Position numbers and translations under genes: made by a program
In this document: piece after piece, positions 40,845-49,685 of the stretch
How positions within the stretch are numbered: position 1 is the first letter of the stretch
How the letters are laid out: each line of letters starts with the position of its first letter
Notes under the pieces: model-generated
Told to the model about the DNA's origin: nothing
What the model saw: only the letters and a program-made list of their open reading frames with translations
Databases searched by the model: none
Assembly: GCF_011386835.1 (NCBI RefSeq)
Contig: NC_088797.1
Span: forward strand, 36,517,583 to 36,581,582
DNA length: 64,000 bases
Source: Chrysemys picta bellii
Lineage: Eukaryota; Chordata; Testudines; Emydidae
Direction of reading: 5' to 3'

Positions 40845-41420
40845 ATGCAGAGCTCTCCAGCAGTGATGGCCGTGCAATCTCAGAATAGAAAGAGGGCCCC
40901 AGCATGGACTGATCGGGAAGTCTTGGATCTGATCGCTGTGTGGGGCGATGAGTCCGTGCTTTCCGAGCTGCGCTCCAAGAAACGGAATGCAAAGATCTAC
41001 GAGAAGATCTCTAAAGACATGTCAGAGAGAGGATACAGCCGGGATGCAATGCAGTGCCGCGTGAAAATCAAGGAGCTGAGACAAGGCTACCAGAAGACCA
41101 AAGAGGCAAACGGATGCTCCGGATCCCATCCCCAGACATCCCGTTTCTACGAGGCACTGCATTCCATCCTAGGTGCGGCCGCCACCACTACCCCACCACT
41201 GACCGTGGACTCTGAGGATGGGATATTGTCCACGCCCGCTTCCTCGGACATGTTAGCGGACGGGGAAGATGAGGAAGGAGATGAGGAGGACGAGGCAGTC
41301 GACAGTGCTTACAACGCTGATTTCCCCGACAGCCAGGATCTCTTCATCACCCTTACAGAGATCCCCTACCAACCATCCCCAGCCGTTAACCCGGACACAG
41401 AATCTGGGGAGGATCAGCCA
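40845..41420 (+). CDS. Harbinger accessory Myb/SANT-like protein, exon 1
   Basis: 192 codons from the ATG at 40845 (context aacgATGc) to the strong donor cca|gtaagt at 41421. An upstream in-frame ATG at 40764 would add 27 residues (MNSFSCLGS...) that look non-conserved, so 40845 is preferred. Residues about 15-110 form a trihelix/Myb_DNA-bind_4-like domain: RKRAPAWTDREVLDLIAVW, then QCRVKIKELRQGYQK and SRFYEALHSIL. An acidic run (DGEDEEGDEEDE) follows, then LFITLTEIP. In Harbinger systems the Myb-like protein binds the transposon ends and brings the transposase into the nucleus; that role is known for the superfamily and inferred here. Confidence 0.85.
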
Positions 41421-41444
41421 GTAAGTGTTTTAAACATCTAAACA

Positions 41445-41450
41445 TTTATT
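41445..41450 (-). promoter_or_regulatory. Poly(A) signal for the antisense BEN-like transcript
   Basis: AATAAA on the minus strand (tttatt on plus), 250 bp past the stop of the BEN-like frame and just outside the 3' end of accessory exon 1. Confidence 0.45.
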
Positions 41451-41699
41451 TTTAACAGAACAGGAATATTAAGAATAACAACAATGGGTTTCTCATAATT
41501 AGTTTGCCCTAGGCGCTTAACGTTTCAGTCCTGGGCAGTGCAACTATTGAAAAAAAATCTAACAATGTCCGGTTTAGCATGATTGTTCTGCCCAAACCTC
41601 TCTACTGTTTAGTCCCTGCCAGTGCAGCTACAGTAAAACGCGGTCTATATGTCCGGTGATAGAGCAGAAATCCTCCTGGGACATCTCGAGGAAGCTCTC

Positions 41700-41918
41700 C
41701 TAGAGGTAATTGGAAAGCCGTTGCATCAGGTTCCTGGGGAGAGCGGCCTTATTGGGTCCTCCGTAGTATGACACGTTGCCGCGCCACGAGACAATCAAGT
41801 ACTCAGGGATCATTGCCCTGCACAGCAGGGCGGCATACGGCCCTGGTCTTTGGAGGCTTTCTCGAAGCATTCTTTCTTTATCGCTGTCTGAGATCCTCAT
41901 CAGGGTGATGTCGCTCAT
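41700..41918 (-). CDS. Antisense BEN-domain-like ORF inside the accessory intron
   Basis: Read from ATG at 41918 in the favourable context gtcaccATGa it gives 72 codons: MSDITLMRISDSDKERML, then GPYAALLCRAMIPEYLIVSW, a GNVSYYGGPNKAALPRNL stretch and LMQRLSNYL before TAG. The spacing of YAALLcrAmiPEyL, a small G-rich turn and AL...l..l..yL resembles the BEN domain (DNA-binding, often in chromatin and viral/transposon proteins); this is pattern reading, not a search. Upstream open frame extends to 42179, but ctaattcaaagcag|gtcaccATG looks like a splice acceptor. After the TAG the same frame stays protein-like for 23 more codons to a second stop, suggesting a recent premature stop. The likely poly(A) signal is at 41445-41450. 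Confidence 0.5.
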   Translation of the reverse strand: MSDITLMRISDSDKERMLRESLQRPGPYAALLCRAMIPEYLIVSWRGNVSYYGGPNKAALPRNLMQRLSNYL

Positions 41919-42414
41919 GGTGACCTGCTTTGAATTAGGTAGGGGAATGTTAGTGTTGGGACTGCTTGCCCGTTCCTTTACAGAACTGTAACCGCTGGTT
42001 TGCAGCCACGCGGTGGAGGCGGGAGAGGGGCAGCCTACAGGGATCGTTCCCGGGGACAGCCGCGAGGGGGTGGGACAGGGGCAGAGTTCCTGCTTGCCGG
42101 ATTGCTGGCAGCAGGGACTGACATTGCTTTCAATGTGAAAGGAGGCCAGTGCTAATATTAAAGTTTTAAGCTGCCACAAGTCTACGGCTTACCATGTCTG
42201 CCTGCTACACAAATTCCGGTGTCCTGCCCCGCTTCTCAGATCTGCAGTGCAAGACCCCAGGCACTGAATGCGAAGGCCGAGAATTCGACCTTGTCCTGAG
42301 TGCGCATGTGATAGGTGCTGTGCATGGTCTTGTTCACAGAGAAAGACTATGTTCTTTGTTCACAACTACATTTATCTTTCTGAGGAATTCACTCCCTTTT
42401 TCCCATTCCCACAG

Positions 42415-42890
42415 CCACATCTGCGACTGTCTCACAACCTAGCCTGGCATCACACTCCCAGAGGCTAGCGCAGATTAGGCGTAGGAAGAAGAGGACACGG
42501 GAGGACATGTTCTCGGAGCTTATGGGCTGCTCCCGAGCCCAGGCAGCACAGCAGACCCAGTGGCGGGAGAACTTGTCCCAAATGCACCAAGCACACATGG
42601 ATCGGGAGGAGAGGTGGCGGCAGGAAGACCAGCAGGCGACTCAAACGCTGCTTGGACTAATGAGGGAGCAAACGGACACGCTCCGGCGCCTTGTGGATGT
42701 TCTGCAGGAACGGAGGCAGGAGGACAGAGCCCCGCTGCAGTCTATCTTTAACCGCCCTCCCCTGCCACCAAGTCCCATACCCCCCTCACCCAAAGTGCAA
42801 AGAAAGAGGGGCGGCAGAGTCCGTGCAAACTCTCACTCCACCCCTGCAGACAGCTCTAGTAGTAGAAGGCTCTCATTCCCCAAAATTTGA
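42415..42890 (+). CDS. Harbinger accessory protein, exon 2 (C-terminal part)
   Basis: The acceptor is tttttcccattcccacag at 42414. The conserved frame reads from 42417 as TSATVSQPSL, SQRLAQIRRRKKRTREDMF (basic, nuclear-localisation-like), a long charged helix with REERWRQED and REQTDTLRRLVDVLQERR, and the C-terminus RRLSFPKI with TGA at 42888. This is the usual ending of turtle Myb/SANT transposon proteins as I remember them. Joining 41420 directly to 42415 puts the reader in another frame with an early stop, so either a one-base change sits at this junction or a different acceptor is used. Confidence 0.75.
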
Positions 42891-42961
42891 CAAGTTCTTT
42901 CCTTCCCGCCTCACACAAGCCCCTGTCCAAGTTTCACCTCCCAGTTCCATGTGTAGTTGCT

Positions 42962-42967
42962 AATAAA
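42962..42967 (+). promoter_or_regulatory. Poly(A) signal of the accessory gene
   Basis: AATAAA (gctaataaaaaatac) 71 bp after the stop codon of the Myb/SANT gene. A second AATAAA lies at 43475-43480 in a duplicated segment. Confidence 0.7.
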
Positions 42968-43154
42968 AAATACGTCTCTGTTAATTACTGTTTCCATCAT
43001 GTTCTTTTGGAGGAGGGGGGGAAGGGGGTTGGTAATTGGACAGGACAGTCACCTTTGGCAGGGTACATGGGGGGCGGGGGCAGGTCCAGCAGCAGGGCAC
43101 ATACACAGTGCAGTCACTAGTTACCCTGGTCAGTCTGGGAGGTGGTTTTCATGT

Positions 43155-43318
43155 TCTGTGGTGGGGGGTGGGTTGCTCTGTGACTTTGTGGCGGGGGAGG
43201 GCAGTTACAGATCTTATGCGGCGGTCCTTATCCTGGATCACAGAGCCACGCAGCAGGGGATCTGTAACCGTCCTCCCCCTGCTACAAAGTCACATCGCCC
43301 CCCCCATACACACAGTCC
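43155..43318. repeat. Inverted repeat between convergent Harbinger genes
   Basis: The core arms tgtgactttgtggcggggg (from 43179) and ccccctgctacaaagtcaca (to 43294) pair with about four differences over 35 bp, and gttacagatc pairs with gatctgtaac. Weaker pairing of G- and C-runs extends the arms to about 60 bp. The loop is about 45 bp. Confidence 0.75.
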
Positions 43319-43513
43319 CGATCAGGAGGGGTGACAGGCTCCGTTGAAACAACCAGTCCACCACAGCGGAGCCTGTCAATCCTGGAGTTTAGAAGCGTCA
43401 TTTGCGTCACTACACTACACCCGCTCCCCACCACAGTCTGCGTCCCAGGTTTAAAACATTCCCGCGAAAACAGTAATAAAGAAAACTGTGTTCATTAACA
43501 AAGTAGAAGTGAT

Positions 43514-43519
43514 TTTATT
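43514..43519 (-). promoter_or_regulatory. Poly(A) signal of the transposase gene
   Basis: AATAAA on the minus strand (tttatt on plus), 115 bp beyond the transposase stop. Confidence 0.7.
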
Positions 43520-43633
43520 TCTAAACGTGTGTTGGAAGGGGGTGAAGGGGGTATGTAACTGGAGAGGATAGTCAACATTAACTGGGTAAAGAAACGGGGG
43601 CAGGTTCAGCTTCTCTGTACACTAACTTAAAAG

Positions 43634-44917
43634 TCACAGGTTACCCTGCTCAGTCAGGAACCTAGCTTTCAAAGCCTCCCGGATGCACAGCGCGTCCCAC
43701 TGGTCTCTTCTAATCGCCCGGCTGTCTGGCTGGGCGTAATCAGAAGCCAGGCTATTTGCCTCAACCTCCCATCCCGCCAGAAAGGTCTCTCCCTTGCTCT
43801 CACAGAGATTGTGGAGCACACAGCAAGCTGCTATAACAATGGGGATATTGGTTTCGCTGAGATCAGAGCGAGTCAGTAAGCTTCTCCATCTCCCCTTGAG
43901 ACGGCCAAAAGCACACTCCACCACCATTCTGCACTTGCTCAGCCGGTAGTTGAAGAGTTCTTTTTCACTGTCCAGGGCGCCAGTATAGGGCTTTATGAGC
44001 CAGGGCATTAGCGGGTAGGCTGGGTCCCTGAGGATGACTATAGGCATCTCCACATCCCCAACAGTTATTTTGTGGTCCGGGAAGTAAATACCTTGCTGCA
44101 GCCGTCTAAACAGACCAGAGTTCCTGAAAACACGAGCGTCATGAACCTTGCCCGGCCATCCGATGTAGATGTTGGTAAAACGTGCCCTGTGGTCCACCAG
44201 TGCTTGCAGCACCATGGAAAAGTAGCCCTTTCTGTTAATGTACTGGCTGGCCTGGTGGTCCGGTGCCAGGATAGGGATGTGAGTTCCATCTATGGCCCCA
44301 CCGCAGTTTGGGAATCCCATCGCTGCGAAGCCATCTATGATCACCTCCACGTTTCCCAGGGTCACTACCTTGGACAGCAGTACATCAACGATTGCCTTGG
44401 CTACTTGCATCACAACAACCCCCACGGTAGATTTGCCCATGCCAAAGTGGTTCGCGACTGACCGGTAGCTGTCTGGCGTTGCAAGCTTCCAGAGGGCTAT
44501 GGCCACTCGCTTCTGGACAGTCAGGGCTGCTCGCATCCGGGTGTCATTGCGCTTCAGGGCAGGGGACAGCAACTCACAAAGTTCAAGGAAAGTTCCCTTC
44601 CGCATGCGAAAGTTTCGCAGCCACTGGGATTCATCCCAGACCTGCAGCACTATGCGGTCCCACCACTCAGTGCTTGTTTCCCGGGCCCAGAATCGCCGTT
44701 CCATGGCATCAACATGACCCATTGCCACCGTGATGTCCTCGGCGCTGGGTCCCGTGCTTTCTGAGAGGTCTGTGCTACTCTCAGACTTCAGGCCCTCACC
44801 GCGGTGCCGTAGCCTCCTCGCCTGACTTATCTGCATCTGCCTCAGGGAAAGGTGGATGATAAGCTGCGAGGCGTTGAAAGCGGCCACAACTGCAGCGATG
44901 GTCGCAGCGGGCTCCAT
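43634..44917 (-). CDS. PIF/Harbinger (HARBI1-like) DDE transposase, 427 aa
   Basis: Single uninterrupted frame from ATG at 44917 (gagcATGgagcc on minus) to TAA at 43634. Residues about 85-125 (EWWDRIVLQVWDESQWLRNF) are the usual N-terminal region. About 130-180 is the helix-turn-helix-like stretch LTVQKRVAIALWKLAT...YRSVANHFGMGKSTV. The DDE_Tnp_4 catalytic fold follows: D210 in GGAIDGTHIPI, D298 in VILRDPAYPLMPWL and E334 in VVECAFGRLKGRW, with WPGKVHDARVFR at about 254-265 and CCVLHNLC near 365. Length and motif order fit the family. Oddities: residue 297 is Arg where Gly is usual before the second Asp. It should cut and paste the element together with the Myb/SANT partner; whether it is active is not shown. 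Confidence 0.92.
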   Translation of the reverse strand: MEPAATIAAVVAAFNASQLIIHLSLRQMQISQARRLRHRGEGLKSESSTDLSESTGPSAEDITVAMGHVDAMERRFWARETSTEWWDRIVLQVWDESQWLRNFRMRKGTFLELCELLSPALKRNDTRMRAALTVQKRVAIALWKLATPDSYRSVANHFGMGKSTVGVVVMQVAKAIVDVLLSKVVTLGNVEVIIDGFAAMGFPNCGGAIDGTHIPILAPDHQASQYINRKGYFSMVLQALVDHRARFTNIYIGWPGKVHDARVFRNSGLFRRLQQGIYFPDHKITVGDVEMPIVILRDPAYPLMPWLIKPYTGALDSEKELFNYRLSKCRMVVECAFGRLKGRWRSLLTRSDLSETNIPIVIAACCVLHNLCESKGETFLAGWEVEANSLASDYAQPDSRAIRRDQWDALCIREALKARFLTEQGNL

Positions 44918-45280
44918 GCTCGCAGTGCTGTGGCGTCCGCGCTGTCACTGACTAGAAAAGTGCACGAACTGATTTCCTGCCGGTGCTTTCAGGGAGGGAG
45001 GGCGGGAGTGATGGACGGATGACGACAGTTACCCAAAAGCACCCTCGACACATTTTTTTTACCCAGAAGGCATTGGCGGCTCCACCCACAATTCCAATGG
45101 GCAGCGGGGACTGCGGGAACTGTGGGATAGCTGCCCACAGTGCACCGCTTCCAATGTCGACGCTTTCCCCGTTAGTGTGGACTCACAAAGTCGAATTACT
45201 GTCCTTAGTGTGGACACACACGTTCGACTTTGCAATATCGATTCCAAGAATTTGATTTAAGTAAAATCAAACTACTCTCG
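44918..45280 (-). promoter_or_regulatory. Right subterminal region upstream of the transposase
   Basis: It has an A-run (minus) at 45053-45060, agctatcccacag on minus (45120 region), echoing agctatcccaga at 40669 on plus, and gtcgac, gtcgaatt and gttcgac motifs. It presumably contains the transposase promoter and transposon-end binding sites; no TATA box is clear. Confidence 0.5.
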
Positions 45281-45296
45281 TAGTGTAGACATACCC
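45281..45296 (-). repeat. Harbinger right terminal inverted repeat
   Basis: tagtgtagacataccc, followed by the TTA target duplication at 45297-45299. Two further tagtgtgga-type motifs lie just inside (about 45172 and 45208). Confidence 0.9.
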
Positions 45297-45373
45297 TTAG
45301 AGAAATGGGACTGTTAAAACACAGCACTGCCCCCGAGGAGCCTCAGAACTCACAAGATCCCACTGTGAAGTTA

Positions 45374-45540
45374 GAACTTGTCTAAACACAGAAGTTGTAC
45401 CTCTTTGGCTGTAGTGAAAGCAGCCTAGCCCCCTTAGTATGGACGCAGTTATATCAGTATAAAGGTGGATTTTGTACTAGTACAACTATTCCTATATGGG
45501 CAGGCAAAGAAGTTATACCAATATAAGGCCCCTTTCTACA
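45374..45540. mobile_element. Harbinger-type MITE remnant
   Basis: aacttgtctaaacacagaag, then ccccttagtatggacgcag, ttatatcagtataaaggtgg and ttataccaatataaggcccc resemble a common turtle MITE with alternating tatatcggtataaa motifs. It lies only 78 bp outside the full Harbinger and is partial. Confidence 0.5.
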
Positions 45541-45823
45541 GTTCCAACTGCAGCCACATGGGATGGGCTGTGGGATATTCTGATGTGGGTCTCTCTCTCG
45601 ATCTCCTGTTCAAGATGTTCCACTGTGGATAAAAAAAACAAGAAGACTGGACTCTGGGTCTCCCATCTTCCAGGAGAGTGCCCTGCCTACCAGGTTACAG
45701 AGTCAGTCAGTCTCTCTCTCTCTCTTTTTGGCCCAACGACTATTTAAATATTTATCCAAAGTGGAAAGGCTTCAACATGTGAGATTGAAAGAGAAAGTCA
45801 TCAGAATACCCGATAGCCTAGTG
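45541..45823. other. Intergenic, simple-sequence patches only
   Basis: Short CT-rich runs (tctctctctcg near 45590, ctctctctctctc near 45712) and no gene signature; repeat family not identified. Confidence 0.5.
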
Positions 45824-46250
45824 CAGGGATGGCCAACCTCTGGCTCCGGAGCCACACGCGGCTCTTCAGAAGTTAATATGTGGCTCCTTGTTTAGACACC
45901 GACTCCAGGTCTGGAGCTACAGGCGCCAACTTTCTAATGTGCCTGGGGTGCTCACTGCTCAACCCCTAGCTCTGCCTCAGGCCCAGCCCCCACTCCACCA
46001 CTTCCCACCCCCTCTCCTCAGCCTGCCATGCCCTCGCTCCTCGCCCTCCCCCCCCCCAGCCTCCTGCATGCCCCGAAACAGCTGATTGGGGGGGGAGGGC
46101 TCTGATCGGCGGGGCTGCCAGTGGGTGGGAAGCGCTGGGAGCAAGGTTGGGGGAGCGGATGGGGGGGGCTACTAACATATTACTGTGGCTCTTTGGCAAT
46201 GTACATTGGTAAATTCTGGCTCCTTCTCGGGCTCAGGTTGGCCACCCCTG
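45824..46250. mobile_element. hAT-type non-autonomous element (427 bp)
   Basis: The ends CAGGGATGGCCAACCT and aggttggccacccctg are inverted repeats with one mismatch in 16. They are flanked by an exact 8-bp duplication, gcctagtg (45816-45823 and 46251-46258), diagnostic of hAT. The GC-rich core has no transposase. Confidence 0.93.
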
Positions 46251-46258
46251 GCCTAGTG

Positions 46259-48020
46259 GTTAGGGCACTCTCCTGAAAGTGGGGAGACTCATGGTCAATT
46301 CTTTTCTCCCCATCAGGCAGAGAAGGGAATTGAATTCAGGTATCCCACATCTCAGGGGAGTGCTCTGACCACTGGACAAGAAGTAAGGCTGCTACTTAGG
46401 TGCCTGGCTCCAGGAGAGGGTTCATGGCTGTGGATTCCAAGCAGAGAGAGGCACCTCCATCCAGCCCAGACTGGGGCATCTAAATCTAATCTTAGTTGGC
46501 TATATTAAATTCAAGACAGGGAAGCAATTTACTAATCACAAGTTGTTAAAGTTCCTGGACTAGCTTAAAATAATTTTTGTGTGACAAATGTACTAGTCTT
46601 GGGGGGGAGGGGGGATACACCAGAGGGAGGAGATCCTTGTTCCATTAAACAAATGGAAAGTGACTGGCAAATAATTTTACTTGGAGTCGAATTCTGAGAA
46701 GCTGTGAAGTAATAAGAAACTGCCCCTCAGAACAAATATTGTAAACTGTCATCTTTTAGCTAAAGGAAGAAAAAAGCTTGTTTACTTTAGGAAAGAGTCA
46801 CTCATAATTTGATAGCGTGAGTCACTCAGAAATTGAGTTCATAAATAGAAGAGGCACTGAAAATGTTATTTTAAAAACCTAATTGGGATAATCTGTAGCT
46901 CACAAGATGTCAGTGGGAGGGGAGTCAGCAATTGTAGGGTCTGATCCAAAGGGTCTGATCCTTGGAAATCAGTGGGAGTCTTTCCATTGACTCCAGTCAC
47001 ATTGGATCAAGCCCCAGATGTGATCATACAATCTTCAAATCTCCCAGTTGCTAGCCTTTGCGAAACTTTGGTAAGGTTGGTAATTACTCAGACACAGGAT
47101 GTTCACTTTTGTGAGTTTACCATCTGTAGGTAATAATTGTAGTACAGCAGAAAGGAACAAAGCGATCAGGACAGAAGTGGGGGAAGACAAATGGAATGGA
47201 AAGAAAATAGTGAAAATAAGAGGGAGTGCGGGGGCAAATAAAAGAATTAATGTGAGGAGAACAAAAATGTCAGCGTGACATTTATTTTGCTATGTCCTAA
47301 ATTTGGATCAAATATTGTGCTATAGAAATACTATGGAATCATACATCATCTGAGTTAGAATTAGACTTGCTACATGATATTTCTCCGTAGGTTTTAGAAA
47401 GTCTATTAAAATGGATTGCAATCGCTCTTAATTGTGTAAAGAAATTGTTCCTTGAAAGGTCAAAAAAACGGAAACTCTTGAAAAGATTGGTAAATTGATA
47501 TGGTGGAAATTTGCTTCATATGAACATCTTATAAGATTAATGGCAAAACTGAAGACTGTCGTGATATGAGAGGAATTTGTCTCTTAGCTAAAAGAAAAGA
47601 TGTGAAAAGTCTGTAATTTTGCTAGGAAGGTGTCAAGTTGAGGGAAATGTAATAATTCAGACCTTTTTTGTTTCCAAGTTAGCTTGTCCATTTTTTATTA
47701 TGTACAGTTTTTGAAATCAATAGACATTGTAAAAATAAATAAATGAAAAAGCCGTTTTTTCAATTTGTTTTTTCTACATAGCCTAGCAAACATGGAGCCT
47801 GATCCTAATTCCATAATAGTCAAGCAAAAGACTCTCTGACTTCAATAGAAGTTAGAAGAGACCCATAATTAGGAAAATACTAAAAGGTCTTGAGTTTCTA
47901 TATTGAGGGCCTGGTCCTACAAACAGATGCACCAGTGTGGACTCTTATGCCCCTGTGGAGTTTGATTAAAGTCAATGTCAGCCGCAGTGCCTCTGTTAAC
48001 AATATTTGGACCTAATTATG
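46259..48020. other. Intergenic with one short palindrome
   Basis: AT-rich sequence. 46937-47016 carries gggtctgatccaaag at one side and attggatcaagcccc at the other, a palindromic mini-repeat common in turtles; 47795-47860 resembles the same family. A G-run lies at 46600-46613. No gene signature. Confidence 0.5.
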
Positions 48021-48365
48021 TAATCATAGGACCTTGAGAGATCACTTAGTCCATCCCCCTGTGCGGGGCAGGATTAAATAAAAGTTTGAACAGAAGTTTG
48101 TCTAACCCGTTCTGAAAAACCTCTAATGATGGAGGTTCCACAACCTCACCGGGCAGCCTGTTGCAGTACTAACTATCCTTAGTCTTAGAAAGTTTTTCCT
48201 AATATCTAACCAGAATCTCCCTTGCTGTAGATTCAGCAGATTACTATTTGTTCTACCCTTGATGAATATGGAGAACAATTCATCACCATCCTTTTTATAA
48301 CAACATTTTACATATTTGAGACTTTTATCGTGTCCCCCATCCATCTTCTCTAGACTAAAGATGCC
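48021..48365 (-). mobile_element. CR1-type LINE 3' end
   Basis: aatcataggaccttgagaga, tcacttagtccatccccctg and gtttttcctaatatctaacc: the same 3' region as at 3791, in reverse orientation and 5'-truncated. Confidence 0.75.
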
Positions 48366-49138
48366 GTAGTCATTTTTTGTGGACTTTTTGGTCTTTCTCC
48401 AGACATAGCAATAGTTTGAATTTGGGAGGGGTAGAACACTTCAGAATAGCAGCAAAGATCGTTTTCTTCCCATAATGAAGAAGGAAGACCACGAATAAAA
48501 TGATGGCATCACTTAACATCTGATTACACAGACAGAAATCTTCCGGAGCACATGGAGATGTGTTTTGTGTACGCTGTGAAGTGAATAAAAGAAAAGACAG
48601 TAAATCAAGATAAAAATACCAAGTAAGATGACTGTCATGCAATATAGAGATTCATTCACAGAAAGAAAACTGTGGATTTAATGGGACAAAAATGGGACAA
48701 AAAAGGTGCAAGTTAAATTGATCAAGTGGAAAGATGACAACTAGTTTCTTTCAACTGATCTACATCTTTTACTAGACTTCATCATTTGCTTTGGTTACTT
48801 GCACATGATATAAACAATAAATCTGCAACAATGGCAAGCACAAAATCAATTGTCAAATGGAAAAGATGTTACGAGAAGGAAAAAAATGCAAGTAACTTGT
48901 GAGTGAGTTTGGGTTAGTGAAGAAAAGAACAGTTCATGACCATAGCCTATTCCACAGAATTAAACATTCATAGCATTCTTGCTACTTACTACTGAATAAG
49001 GGCACAGCAATGCTAACACCTAATCCAGATTTCTGAACTCGAGTTTTGAAGTCTGCCTGCAGATTTTTCTGTATTTTCTGTATTTCAATGCATTCTAAGC
49101 TTTCCATCCATTTATTAAGTTCCTTGCCTTTCTGATTA
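48366..49138. other. Intergenic, nothing recognised
   Basis: AT-rich sequence. The 90-codon minus-strand frame (48370-48642) has no family signature. Confidence 0.5.
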
Positions 49139-49423
49139 GCAAGACCAAGTCTGCACTACACACCTATATCAGCATAACTACATCACTCAAGGGTATGAAA
49201 AATCCACACACCCTGAGCAATGTATTTATACCAATCTATTCCCCCATGTAGACAGCACTGTGTTGGTGGGAGAGCTTCTCCCATCAACATAGCTACTACC
49301 TCTCAGGGAAGTGGATTAACTATGCTGATGGGAGAAGCTTTCCTGTCAATGTAGGAACGTCTTCACTAAAGCGCTACAGTAGTGAAGCCGTGCCGCTGTA
49401 GCGCTCAACGTGAAGACAATCCC
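49139..49423. mobile_element. Harbinger-type MITE (about 285 bp)
   Basis: gaccaagtctgcactac at the left, cgtgaagacaatccc at the right, TTA before and TAA after. The interior has gagagcttctcccatcaac and gatgggagaagctttcc, inverted to each other, as in a MITE very common in turtles. Confidence 0.7.
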
Positions 49424-49515
49424 TAAGGTGGCAAATCAGTGCAGTCCAGTCCTCCTGAGTCTGCAGTTAGAGGAAGTAAATCACTTGTGAGCTCTTCCTC
49501 TAATGGAAATAATTG

Positions 49516-49685
49516 CAGGGGAGGCAATGTGGTCTAGTGAACAGGGCACTGGACTAGGAGTCAAGAAGTTAGTCTGTTCCCAACTGTTCCACCTATCAGT
49601 TGTGTGACCATGGGTGAGTCATCACTCCATGCCTGTGTCTCTGCACCCACATTTTGCCTATCTTGTCTGTTTAGATCATTCCTGG
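49516..49685 (+). repeat. MIR-type SINE (plus)
   Basis: gcaatgtggtctagtgaaca, gggcactggactaggagtc, then tgtgtgaccatgggtgagtc: the tRNA-like head and core order of MIR-type CORE SINEs. Confidence 0.7.

Larger units (their letters stand above)
41421..42414 (+). other. Intron of the Harbinger accessory gene
   Basis: 994 bp with GTAAGT donor and pyrimidine-rich acceptor. On the opposite strand it contains the BEN-like frame (41700-41918) and its poly(A) signal (41445-41450). The C-rich patch near 42040-42080 is unremarkable. Confidence 0.7.
42962..43660 (+). repeat. Diverged direct duplication inside the Harbinger (period about 512 bp)
   Basis: 42962-43140 and 43475-43660 share the order aataaa, gttaatt/cattaac, ggaagggggt, aattggacaggacagtcac/aactggagaggatagtcaa, cgggggcaggt and ggttaccctg.tcagtc. 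The second copy includes the last codons of the transposase, so the first carries an orphan copy of the transposase 3' end. Confidence 0.7.
40455..45296. mobile_element. PIF/Harbinger DNA transposon, near-complete (4,842 bp)
   Basis: The left end GGCCTGGTCTACACTA (40455-40470) and the reverse of the right end, GGGTATGTCTACACTA (45281-45296), match at 12 of 16 positions. TTA flanks both sides (40452-40454, 45297-45299), the three-base target duplication of this superfamily. Inside are a Myb/SANT accessory gene on + (40845-42890), a DDE transposase on - (43634-44917) and an antisense BEN-like frame (41700-41918). The two main genes converge on 43.0-43.5 kb. Subterminal regions carry repeated gtcgaa/ttcgac and tagtgtgga motifs. 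It is more GC-rich than its surroundings. Well-preserved ends, target duplication and transposase frame suggest a fairly young copy. Confidence 0.93.

Noticed and set aside
42957..43347. Three overlapping frames of about 77-125 codons
   Set aside because: They fall in the duplicated 3' region and inverted repeat of the Harbinger; no protein similarity.
44072..44733. Plus-strand frames opposite the transposase
   Set aside because: Shadows of the conserved minus-strand transposase frame.
49516..49600. tRNA-like head as a tRNA gene
   Set aside because: It is followed by the MIR-type core and does not form a complete cloverleaf; SINE remnant.
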